From NCBI GenBank assembly GCA_963576725.1, contig OY755252.1, positions 58,492,816 through 58,556,815 of the forward strand: 64,000 bases of DNA, read 5' to 3'. Shown here piece by piece: positions 23,201-32,273 of the stretch; position 1 is the stretch's first letter; each line of letters begins with the position of its first letter. The stretch is from Azorinus chamasolen. Its lineage: Eukaryota; Mollusca; Bivalvia; Cardiida; Solecurtidae. A program made the position numbers and the translations under genes. The notes below the pieces were generated by a model. It saw nothing but the letters and a program-made list of their open reading frames with translations, was not told the DNA's origin and did no database searches.

Positions 23201-26200
23201 AAACAGAGTAGACCCAGATCAGACGGCTCCTAGAGGAGCCGTCTGATCAGGGTCTACTCTGTTTGCTAATAGAAATTGAAAGATCTGTTTCATTGCTTTC
23301 TAAAATGTCTACAATGTTCAACCTTCCATATTTCTTTATAACTATTTTGTTAATGAATATTCAGTAGGTATGGAAATTTGGCCTAAATACAGAACAGGGA
23401 AAGGGTTAAACATCTGGATACATTCGGTAAATGTTCGGTAAATGTTCGGTCCTTCAGATATCTTGAACTCTGTTAACTTCTGGATAACTTCGGTAAACGT
23501 TCGGTCCTTCCAAAATATACAATACAGAATTGTTCTAAAATGTCTGACTATGCATATGCCATATCTAGTAACATATATGATAGCTTAAGCAGGTTGAAAG
23601 TAATGTTGACAGCTCCTAGTAATCTTTCAGCATTACTTTAGACCTCCATTAGCTGTGAACTAGAGAAATTATTCAGATTAGAAATCGGATGACTGAAATT
23701 CCGTTATCTCAAAGAAATTTGTATGGTCCCTTGAAGTTTGAGATATTAAAGTTCAATTTTAGAGGACAAACATCTTAAGACAGCTAATGCAAAAACAAAA
23801 CGAAAGGGGATAATTCTGTCAAATAATATTTCAATTAAAATTCCTTTGTGTACAATCTTCTCATCAATGTTGTTCATCTGTGAAAGTTTCCCTACAACAA
23901 TTCTAAACATTTATTCTCCATAATCCAAGTGCACTACATGTATTTTACATACTGATAAAAACATTGACCCTTTCCCTCATATAAATGCCTTTTCATGCAT
24001 TTGCAAACAGAGTAGATCCTGATAAGACAGCTCCTAGGCTATTGGAGCTGTCTGATCCAGATCTGCTCTGTTTGCTAGATAGATCTTTTTCTTCTCTTTC
24101 TCAAATGCTACAATCTTCCATATTTCATTATAATTAAATGATCACACAAAGCCATGACCTAAAAACTGCACCAGTAAAGTTTTCAATGATTCAAAGGATA
24201 CTTCTTTTAGTTCTCTTTTTGTACATGATTCGATACCCACATTCTCGACATCGAATTGGATCCCTCGCCTTAATCTCATTTTCCATGTGGCATTCTGAAA
24301 CAAATAGATAGCAATGTCATCCACATCTACAATAACTAAGGCCCTTTGGCTGTATATTAACCCTTTCCCTCATAGAAACATGTTTTCACGCATTTGCAAA
24401 CAGAGTAGACCCAGATCAGACAGCTCCTAGAGGAGCCGTCTGATCAGGGTCTGCTCTGTTTGCTTATGGAATTTGAAAGATCTGTGTCTTTACTTTCTAA
24501 AATAGCTACAATGTACCACCTTCCATATTTTATTATAACTGTTTTGTTCATGAATGTACAATAGGTATTATAATTTGGACTAAACATAGAACAGGGAAAG
24601 GGTTAACTCTTTACTTCATGAATATTGCTGTAAGAAATAATTACATGAATATTTACTAAATGAGGTAATGGACTAACCCATTCCCGCATATATATTGAAA
24701 AAGTAACTTTATGAAAACATTGTGATAAACAGAGTATTTGCTCCAAAGGAGAAAATGTCCTATTTATCACAATTGTTTCAAAACAACATCATTCTAAAAA
24801 AAAATGTTTTTCTTGTAAATGCTCCTTTTTGGTAGATTTATTCAAAGTGGTTGGATCTAAAAATAGCCTATGAGGGAAGGATTAAAAGGAAATACAAGTA
24901 AAATAATGAATTTGATGTTTGAAGCAGATGAAAAGTTTTTGGCACACACCTGCTAAGCCCGCTACATAACATTTTACGTATTAGTTAGTGTCTATTAAGT
25001 GTGGATTTAATGATTTTAAATGCCGAAGCGCAGCGAGCGTTAGCGAGCGAGCAAGGCATTTAAAGTCATTAAATTCGCACTTAATAGACACTAACTGATA
25101 TAGTGTTTAGCCTAGTTTTTGGACAGGATTAAAAGTGGGCGGAGTGAAGCTGGAATTGGTCGCGTGCGTTGCTAGGAGCAACAGCCGAAACCGTGTGTTG
25201 AACAAATGTGTCAGTCGTTCAGAAAGATGGCAGAAATGAAGCCGACGTTCGACCTTCTTGGGGACCATGACGTTATTTTTTACGGACGATGCATTTCAAG
25301 ATAGCTGTCTAACACAATTGTTAAATGTGCAGACACAAACGTTGTTAAAACCCGAATTAGTTAAGATATTTCATTGAGTCGATTTTTCAAGCGCTGTGCT
25401 CTTAAAAAAGAAAGCCAATGCAACAAAATGCTTTAAAAATAAAATTCAGTTTTAAATACAGACGTAGACTACATATGCTATTTAACCCTTTACGCAATAG
25501 GTACTTATTTTAACGCCTTTAATTATTCTTCCACTCAATAAACTAGTTCCACTTTATACCGTCATGAGTAGGCATCGTAAGAAATATTTCCTATATCCTA
25601 GCTGACGGTAGTTTTAAGCAGGCTGAAATTAAAGCAGAATGCTCCTAAAGTCTGCTTTAAGCAACCGTCTGTCTTCAATATTGAAACAAACTATGGAGGA
25701 AAGGGTTAGATCTAACCCACAGCTGGTAATTTTATCATATTTTATTATTTCAGGGTCTGGACGAGAGACCAGATACATAAAAGACAGGAATGACCATATG
25801 TAATGTTTAACAGTCAGGGGCGTAGCTAGCCCTCTATTCATGTGGATTCATAATTTTGTCAGCCTCTCCCGCCATCACATCCACCCACGCATCCCCCGCC
25901 CCACCGACCCTCTCCAGAAAAAATAGAAAAAATGTGTTGTATTCTGGGCATTCTGGTGCGCTTTATTTAGTACGGAAATTCAACAAAGGAAGGCTTTAAG
26001 CCTTAATAGGCCTATCAAAGAAATACGAACCCCGTTTTTCGAACAAAGGTCTTTTTCAGTCATTTTTCCATGTATGAATGCATTTCCTATGTTCATATAC
26101 ATGTATGTGACATAAAACATTGCTAGTCCAAACTGACATTTAGTGACATTGTAGAGCTCGTGCAGTTCTTCACCCTCCTCATAATACTGAACTGTCTCTC

Positions 26201-28810
26201 AGCTGAGGTTGTTGAGACCAGCATAGTGATAAGCACCTGACATATGAAAATGTCTGTCCAGAGATTTGTTTGTGTCTTTTGATGTTGCACTCAGGTCAGA
26301 AGGTTTTGTTTCTTTCGAATATCAACTTTCTCTCCAGCGGACATTTTAGCTTTCACGATATCCAATGAAGTCGTGACAAGATGCACCAAGCTTGGTATCT
26401 TTCGGAGCAGGTGTCAGTTCATGGACAATACTTAGAATCAGATATAATGTACTCTGCTTTGAATCTGTCTTTGAAGATTACATGCGATCTTCCATTCTAC
26501 AACCAGCCAGTTAAGGAACGGATAGTATATTGCCCGTTTCCAGTATTCCGATACGGTATCTGTAGACACTTTGCCAGGGTAACGCTCTTGGCTTTGAAGG
26601 CTCTGCGTTAGAAATATTCGGCCATGGCCAGTTTTGCAGTACAGCTCATCACACAAAACGGAAGGTTGCTTTAAGAACCTGGCTCTCCCTGACAGCCTTA
26701 ACTAAGTCGATTTTATACCCTTAAGCACGAACTCAACAACTACCAGAGAGACGATATTTAAAGTAGAACCCAAGGATGCAAAATTTATAGCTACGCACAT
26801 TGGCGTCTCCTCGCTCTAGCTCCTTGAGGACATTTACTACAGTGGTGTATGCGTCTTTAACTTGTAGATGGAGTTCGCATGACTGGTCAGAGACTGACCA
26901 GAGACTCTTCAAGCGGATTCGCTTGTTCAGTTCTTCTCTAGCAACAGCGTCGTTTCCCATCTCTTCCCGAAACGCAAGTAGAAGTTTTGCAGACTACTTG
27001 AATGTAAAACAGATTTGCTGCACTGACTTTGTCCAGGATGTTTCTAACAAGTGCTATCTTTGCAGGCATGCACAATGGAAAGATTCAAAATATGCAATTC
27101 GCACATTGTTTGTGGAACTAGCTGCTGTACCCGAGTTTGTACTCCACAATGACACCCCGGAACATGACTGACGCTATCATAATTCTGGTCACCATGGCCC
27201 TCAATAAAATAATTGAACAGAGCTTCTCCAGCAGTTGACTCTTGAATCACCACGAATGTCATTTTCTGACCCAGAATATTATCACACACACATTGGTACA
27301 CATGTGATAAACAGTAAACCCTTTCTCGATTGTTATTTCGGCGGGTATAGTACACAAAGGCTATTTAATAAAGAAGAGGATAGAAACGTTGTATACCAGT
27401 ACGTTGGCTGATTTTTCATAAAAAATTTTTATATTTTTTATAAATTTATTTTTTGGTCAGAATTATGTGGATTCAGCTGCGTACTCGCGTATAGGCGGCT
27501 ACGCGCCTGACAGTGAATCGTTGTGCAATAGCCATTCAACGGCAAAACAATGAAATCTCTATAGACAGGTGGCTGCTTAATACAGACAAAGGTAGTTCAG
27601 AACGCCTCGAGGGAGCATTCTACATTACATTTGTCCTGCATTTAGCATTCACTTGTCTAATAACTAAATAGGGTCTTCTTTTTTGATGTTTTAATGCTTT
27701 GTTTTTTTTCTTCCTTTTTCGAATCTCAGTACATGTAGATTTACCAATAAAATGTTTGAGTTGCATCAATTTACCTCATTTCTTAGTCTCTGCTTGGTAT
27801 TCTACACAGAACATGTATACACATGTGTATTTGACGCTCGCGCTGTTACATGGTGGGACGAGCTAAGCACTGTACGTCACAGGATGTACTCGCGCATGCG
27901 CTGGGGACAGCCGACTTAATCGCTAAGTCAGCTATTAGTGCCTGACTATATGAAATTAATCTTGGGGAAATTCAAATTTTCCAGCATTGTGATTGGCCCA
28001 AAAAGTAGGTTAAACACTATATCATGGATATGCCATTTATCGCCTCTGCAAACAGAGTAGACCCAGATTTGATGGCTCTGTTTACTTATGAAATGATATA
28101 TATCTGATTCTGACCAAAATTTCCTATTTCATATACATGTATATATATTACTGATTATTACAGTTCATGCAATTGATATTCATCACTATTTCTTACATGG
28201 AATAAAGGGTTAACATTCTTTAACCCGTTCATATATAATGTGAACCCTTTTTCACGCATTTGCAAACAGAGTAGAACAAGATCTATCTGATCAGGGTCTG
28301 CTTCGTTTGTTTTTGACATGATAAACTAGATCTGATTCTACAGTTTTTGTCAAAGCCAAAACAAAACTTGAAAATTTTACATTATAAAAATTTATTTAAT
28401 AAATATTCGTGACATCATTTTTTCTAATACAGCTGAACTTCGATAACTCGAACTTAAAGGGACTGTATAAATTAGTTCGAGATAAGAGGAGTTTGAGTCA
28501 TCAAATTTCTAATCTAAACGATTTCTCAAGGCCACAGCGTAATACAGAGCTTTCAGCATTACTTTATACCTGTATTAAGCTGTCACATGTATTTCTATAT
28601 TTCTGTAGCGATACATTTTACAGCAATTCTGTATTGTAAGTTTTGGAAGGACTGATGTTTTTGTTCGAGTTATCCGAATTCGAGATATCGAAGTTCAACT
28701 TGTTAGAAAAAGTTAGAGAGATTACCTCCACAAATATAGATCATAGTCTGCTGTTTCACTGGTGCTACATCTGCCTCTGGCCTTGGTGTCTCCATGGCAA
28801 CTGAAAACTA
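20190..28810 (-). CDS. POLR2K: RNA polymerases I, II and III subunit RPABC4 (Rpb12), whole gene
   Basis: A small zinc-binding subunit shared by all three nuclear RNA polymerases. Coding exons are 28795-28726, 24294-24202 and 20212-20190, totalling 61 codons, close to the 58 residues of the human protein. The N-terminus is divergent and the core is conserved: [20 protein letters not shown], then [20 protein letters not shown], then KRMIVFDAR at the end. Zinc ligands are C22, C25, C39 and C42. Phases match at both introns (G|AA gives Glu, A|TG gives Met). A spliced 5' leader is likely: an acceptor lies just upstream of the ATG (28811-28812) and a leader exon ends at a CTTG|GTAAGA donor at 30160. 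The introns, about 4.4 and 4.0 kb, are filled with MITEs and a dead hAT element, which is unusual for so small a protein. Identification is very secure. Confidence 0.96.
20448..21905 (+). repeat. Pearl-like element, interrupted
   Basis: Begins AAAACAAGAGGGCCATTCTG, has 165-bp-type units at 20480-20610 and 21480-21770, then GACGACACACGACAC simple sequence, and ends CTGGTGAGCTAAAA. The middle is occupied by other repeats. The flanking sequence TGCAATGCCTGGCG occurs at both 20365 and 22009. Confidence 0.75.
20680..21026. repeat. Duplicated palindromic segment inside POLR2K intron 2
   Basis: TTCTCCCACCACTAATGACC occurs at 20692 and 20818. The second copy holds a palindrome GCAAACAGTTTGGATCCAGA...CAAACTGTTTG (20839-20909) whose centre is unlike the common apex. 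Confidence 0.65.
21906..22821. other. POLR2K intron 2, unassigned repeats
   Basis: Holds the second copy of the TGCAATGCCTGGCG sequence, and a B-type element in reverse at 22522-22756 (TTAACCCTTTACTGTAT to GGAGTAAAGGATTAA). No exon was seen. Confidence 0.55.
22822..23067 (+). mobile_element. Family A foldback MITE, full length
   Basis: TTAACCCTTTCCCTGTTCTG left and GAGGGAAAGGTTTAA right. Palindrome 22961-23028. Confidence 0.93.
23124..23760 (+). mobile_element. Family E foldback with nested family A
   Basis: TA|CAGTTGAACTTCAATATC left and GAGATATTAAAGTTCAATTT right. A decayed hairpin (AGCTTAAGCAGGTTGAAAGT side) lies near 23583-23655. The family A element at 23160-23409 interrupts it. Confidence 0.8.
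23160..23409 (-). mobile_element. Family A foldback MITE nested in family E
   Basis: TTAA at both ends, 250 bp. Near-perfect palindrome 23199-23266. Younger than the E element it sits in. Confidence 0.93.
23966..24138 (-). mobile_element. Family A, truncated
   Basis: GACCCTTTCCCTCATATAAA start and hairpin, then lost after CTTCCATATTTCATTATAA, about 63 bp from the nearest border of POLR2K exon 2. Confidence 0.8.
24202..24294 (-). CDS. POLR2K: POLR2K coding exon 2 (zinc-ribbon core)
   Basis: A 93-bp exon between TTTCAG|AATGCC and AAAGAA|GTATCC. It encodes [20 protein letters not shown] and the [10 protein letters not shown] block, with three of the four zinc cysteines. Confidence 0.96.
24357..24606 (-). 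mobile_element. Family A foldback MITE, full length
   Basis: TTAA at both ends, 250 bp. Palindrome 24396-24463. Starts 62 bp beyond the 5' border of POLR2K exon 2. Confidence 0.93.
24671..24886 (-). mobile_element. Family C foldback MITE
   Basis: TAACCCATTCCCGCATAT left, GAGGGAAGGATTAA right. The hairpin is imperfect. Confidence 0.8.
24981..25100. repeat. 120-bp foldback with CGAGCG-rich loop
   Basis: Arms TTAGTTAGTGTCTATTAAGT and ACTTAATAGACACTAACTGA enclose TTTAATGATTTTAAATGCC, its complement, and a loop rich in GCGAGC. Confidence 0.85.
25484..25710. mobile_element. TTAA-type MITE, diverged
   Basis: TTTAACCCTTTACGCAATAG left, GGAGGAAAGGGTTA right. The hairpin remnant AGAATGCTCCTAAAG lies near 25637. 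Confidence 0.65.
25815..27509 (-). mobile_element. Decayed hAT transposon (DUF4371/ZMYM-type)
   Basis: Ends CAGGGGCGTAGCTAG and, read inward from the right, CAGGCGCGTAGCCGCC, a common hAT terminus. On the minus strand broken frames hold recognisable transposase pieces in order: [20 protein letters not shown] with VHACK at 27044-27240, [17 protein letters not shown] near 26500-26560, and a C-terminal dimerisation segment [17 protein letters not shown] near 26150-26215. Several stops and frameshifts make it inactive. The interior AATTATGTGGATTC/ATGTGGATTCATAATT is part of the terminal repeats. Confidence 0.82.
27545..28427. repeat. POLR2K intron 1, repeat remnants
   Basis: Hairpin remnant of D/E type at 27563-27655 (CAGGTGGCTGCTTAATACAG), then decayed B-type halves at 28022-28210 and 28217-28430. 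No exon was seen. Confidence 0.55.
28428..28701 (+). mobile_element. Family E foldback, part of hairpin deleted
   Basis: TA|CAGCTGAACTTCGATAAC left, GAGATATCGAAGTTCAAC right. Only 24 bp separate it from the POLR2K exon 1 donor. Confidence 0.85.
28726..28795 (-). CDS. POLR2K: POLR2K coding exon 1
   Basis: Begins ATGGAGACACC and encodes 23 residues ending MIYICG plus one base, then GGAG|GTAATC. It has the same exit phase as YTHDF exon 2, so it could be misassigned to YTHDF. The [10 protein letters not shown] motif shows that it is Rpb12. Confidence 0.94.
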
Positions 28811-29063
28811 CTGGAAAGAAATAAGAAATATCTGTAAGTCATGAGTGTTTCAACAATGCGATGTGTATATCCTTTACCCATTACAAGCACTTTTTCATGC
28901 CTTTGCAAAAACCTCTTGTGTTCATTATATACCATTTATTAAAATTAAGCTAATTAATATTTAAGATGTAATTATTTCTAACATGAATATTCAATCATAT
29001 GGTAAAGGATTTAAATAACAAATTTAAATTGATGCCATTCAATTTAAAATTATTAAGTATCTT

Positions 29064-29260
29064 TTAAGCCTTTCCCTGATATAAATGCTTTTTCACACAT
29101 CTGCAAACAGAGTAGACCTGTAGGAGACATCTGATCAAAGTCTGCTCTGTTTGCTGATGAAACTGTTACAGAAAAGTTACAGATCTGACACTATAGTTTC
29201 TACCCATACCTGTGTACATATACCATTCTTTACTGGAAAGTTCAACAGAAAAAGGGTTAA
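29064..29260 (-). mobile_element. TTAA-type MITE, joined tail to head with the next
   Basis: TTTTAAGCCTTTCCCTGAT left, AAAAAGGGTTAA right. The left hairpin arm is mostly missing (GAGTAGACCTGTAGGAGACA). Confidence 0.7.
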
Positions 29261-29503
29261 CCCTCTCTGCTCAATATCCATGTAAGAAAAAATGACACCA
29301 TGAATATTTATTAGCTCAATTCTTATAACGTAAATTTTTTGACTGTTTTGACTTGAACAAAAACCGTAGAATCAGATCTATATCATGTCAAAAGCAAACA
29401 GATCAGATCTATATTCAGACAGCTCGAATAGAGGCTGTCTGATCCGAGTCTACTCTTGTTTGCAAAAACATGAAAAAGTGTTTACATGAAACAAAGGGTT
29501 TAA
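29257..29503 (+). mobile_element. Family B-like MITE sharing TTAA with the previous
   Basis: Shares TTAA 29257-29260 with its neighbour and ends ACAAAGGGTTTAA. Hairpin near 29394-29463. Confidence 0.75.
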
Positions 29504-29559
29504 ACAATTGGCACATTTTCAGTGTCAAGTCAATTAAGAAACTGGACTAAATTTAAGGC

Positions 29560-29655
29560 AAAACAAATCGAGGGCTTGGTGCAAAACTATACTAACTTCA
29601 TCACTTTGTGAAGGAGTTAGAATAGTTTTGCTCAAAGTCCTCGAAATACAAATAT
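29560..29655. repeat. Hairpin J, first copy
   Basis: AAATCGAGGGCTTGGTGCAA to TTTTGCTCAAAGTCCTCGAA, with a centre ACTTCATCACTTTGTGAAGG. It is almost wholly palindromic. Confidence 0.8.
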
Positions 29656-30159
29656 GGTCCTTCTGCCACTACATAATCTCATAAACAAATATTAAAATAA
29701 CAAATACTTTACGTATGTGATATAAAACAATGCACAACAACAGATTGCTCTATTAAACTAAAGTTCAGTGAAAGCAAATAGAATAAACGCGAAAACTAGT
29801 GACAATTACCAAACAATCTTAATTATAATACCAAGAATATCAAAAGATTTGTATAGTCGGATATAGAGAGATATTTCTTAAAATAAACAGTAGTTAAAAG
29901 GGTTTACTTTAATTTCTTAAATATGCAAAAGCTCGATTTAACCACACTTGTTCCTTTCACCAGTTTCTCGTAAGCGGTTACTTAGAAATATCACACATTC
30001 GTGAATTTAACTTGAAACTTTGTCGTACTTTCAAAATATTCAAATACGAAATATTATGAGATATTACATTTAATATATTAAATTTAATCGCTTTAAGGCA
30101 GGATATTTATCTGGAAAATATAATCGGAAATGAATATGAGTGTAGCGTGTAAATCTTAC
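29656..30159. other. POLR2K leader intron, nothing recognised
   Basis: AT-rich, without repeats I can bound. Confidence 0.5.
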
Positions 30160-30365
30160 CAAGTATTTTTTCTCTCGCACGCCTGAAAGACCACGAGACC
30201 AAATTGAACCGATTTCATTGGTTGATTGAAAAGCGGACAATTTTGAATGTAAACATTGATGTCAAAAGTGACAACGAAAAAATATTTGTAAAATACTATA
30301 TTTGATGTGTATACGAGAAAATCTACCAACTTTTTGCGTCAATCATATCACAAATACATCACCAG
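30160..30365. promoter_or_regulatory. Bidirectional promoter between POLR2K and FBXO43-like gene
   Basis: A minus-strand leader donor (CTTG|GTAAGA, exon end 30160) and a plus-strand leader donor (ACCAG|GTAAGT, exon end 30365) face away from each other. That leaves little more than 100 bp between the two untranslated first exons. An inverted CCAAT box (ATTGG, 30217-30221) lies between them. No TATA box was seen. Each leader is spliced to an exon whose ATG is at or close to the acceptor. The exact start sites are inferred. Confidence 0.65.
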
Positions 30366-31045
30366 GTAAGTAATTTCAAAATCTTATGTGTTCATTTTCT
30401 AATTTTTGTTTTTGAAAATTTTGAGCGCTTAGTGCGCTTCACAAGACAAAAACGCCCTTTCCCGCCTATGCCGGTTAAGGGATTTTAACAAGTCTGGAAG
30501 AAAAGAAGGGTTGTTTAAATCGATCGTAAGCAAGGTAAAGAAGCCATTAGTGTTTAAGCATTAACAAATCAATTACAATAACTTATCTTGATACATTTTA
30601 TATAATATATTTTCGTCATAATTTATTTTTTGACGGGTTATTCATCGCATGTATCGGATCATCGAGGGTGTGATGTTTGTACAGTACAGTATGTATGAAA
30701 GTATTACTGGTGTGTCAGATCTGTTTAGATTTCAAAATGAACATATAAAGTTTGATCATTGATTCAAATCAATATTTGCAGTTTTAGATACCCTCAGAAG
30801 TTCAGAACTTGCGCATGGAAAGGGGATCCACATGTCATAGAATTATGATAGAATGTGCATCATTGCATATTTGACACATTTTTAGTTTCATTAAGATCTT
30901 GCACCACTAAGCATCCAGCTAGATAGGATTTTATATATTGAATAGGCGCCAGTCCATAGCTCTCAATGTTGAGTGTACTGTATACACAAAGAAGAAATTC
31001 TTTCTTGTCTTAAAAAAATTAGGTCAAAATTTATTTACTCAAATC
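30366..31045. other. FBXO43-like leader intron, nothing recognised
   Basis: Intron sequence after the ACCAG|GTAAGT donor. No feature was seen. Confidence 0.5.
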
Positions 31046-31345
31046 AAATGAATATTCATGTGAGACATTATGTGTATAAATATCATTTAGCTAAATGTTA
31101 TAATAGCATCAAGAGCAAATATTTTTTTATTATGGCAGATGCTGTATAATCTTCATCTTCTGAATATTTATAATGTTAACTTTTCCAGGATATTTTTTTT
31201 GGCCGTGACCAAAACTAAAATCAGACACATTATCATGTCAAAGGTAAACAGAGCAGACCCTGGTCAGATGGCTCCTATAGAAGACACCTGACCTGGGTCT
31301 ACCCTGTTTGCAAAAGCATTAAAATGTGTTATAAAATGATGGAAA
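31046..31345 (+). mobile_element. Family B MITE, decayed
   Basis: AAATGAATATTCATGTGAGA near the left, hairpin 31246-31312 with GGCTCCTATAG apex. Ends not intact. Lies in the FBXO43-like leader intron. Confidence 0.65.
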
Positions 31346-31467
31346 GGATCTGGTAAAATTAAATACCGTTTAGCCCCTTCCTCTCAAAAATGAAATGAAA
31401 AAAACCCCAATGCAAATAATATATAAACCTTTTATTTGTACTCTAGACAACTTCTTACTGGTTTCAG

Positions 31468-32273
31468 ATGACAAGGAGCGTCATGGAAGTGGATGCTAAC
31501 AGGGATGCTGGAACAATGGATAGGCTGCATGTTGTTCAGGATGAAAAAGGCCGTTCATTTAGTACAAGCACACCCTTTGTACATAGCAGCGATGGTGGCA
31601 ATAAGAATGTTCGTTCTATGTCACTCAGTATCATATCTTCATCGTATGATGACAGTGGTCTGGGAATCTCAATATCCGACAGCTGTGCAACAAGTTTCGC
31701 AGAAATTTCAAGGACATCTGTTGCATTAGATTCTGTTTGCACCACTCCAAAACTAAGCTATGACATTCCCCAAATCACATACAAAAGAACACATGAAGCT
31801 CCAGGAAGTCCTGTGTCCAGGTGGAGCTACCTCACTAGACGAAGTCTGGATTCCAGTTTTGGAGATGATGCTGAAGAGACAGCAGATTTCAGTAATGCCA
31901 GTTTGAATTCTAGTCGCAGTAGCTGTGCAAGGAAGCTTAACTTAGATTTAGACCTTGATGCAGACAGTGATGAAGATCTTTGTAATGACACAGGATTCCA
32001 TCAAACTAGTGTCCTTGATTCAGATCTCAGTTGCATGCAACAACAATCAGAAGTGCCATATAGTCTTACACCTTTTAAACCAAATTTTAATGAATCTCTT
32101 TTAGTGGAGCAGTTCAATGACATTTTACTTAAGTTTTCACCTCAAGAAGGAGACCGATTGATCGGGAGAAAGATGGGGAAAGAAAAGGTTGACATCATAG
32201 CAGAGCTGGATCAACGAAATGTCATGTGCTTGTCAACGATTCTCAGCTACCTCGAGCCAGAGGATTTATGCAG
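31468..32273 (+). CDS. FBXO43: FBXO43-like coding exon 1
   Basis: Encodes residues 1-268 and the first two bases of Arg269. The donor is ATGCAG|GTACTT. The open frame runs on for 85 bases past this donor into a family B element, but homology (DLCR-MCLVSHQW) shows that splicing occurs here. Confidence 0.9.

Larger units (their letters stand above)
25095..28024. mobile_element. Candidate 2.9-kb element with 26-28 bp TIRs
   Basis: The left end TGATATAGTGTTTAGCCTAG (continuing TTTTTGG) is matched in inverse orientation at the right end (CCAAAAAGTAGGTTAAACAC then TATATCA) with two mismatches. Next to the left end a short frame from 25227 reads [20 protein letters not shown] and stops at 25302. 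The hAT element below lies inside. The two ends may belong to separate copies. Confidence 0.4.

Noticed and set aside
28726..28795. First reading of this exon as the start of YTHDF
   Set aside because: Its phase fits the YTHDF poly-Q exon, but the peptide [10 protein letters not shown] is Rpb12, and the true YTHDF start ([15 protein letters not shown]) was found at 9.5-9.7 kb.
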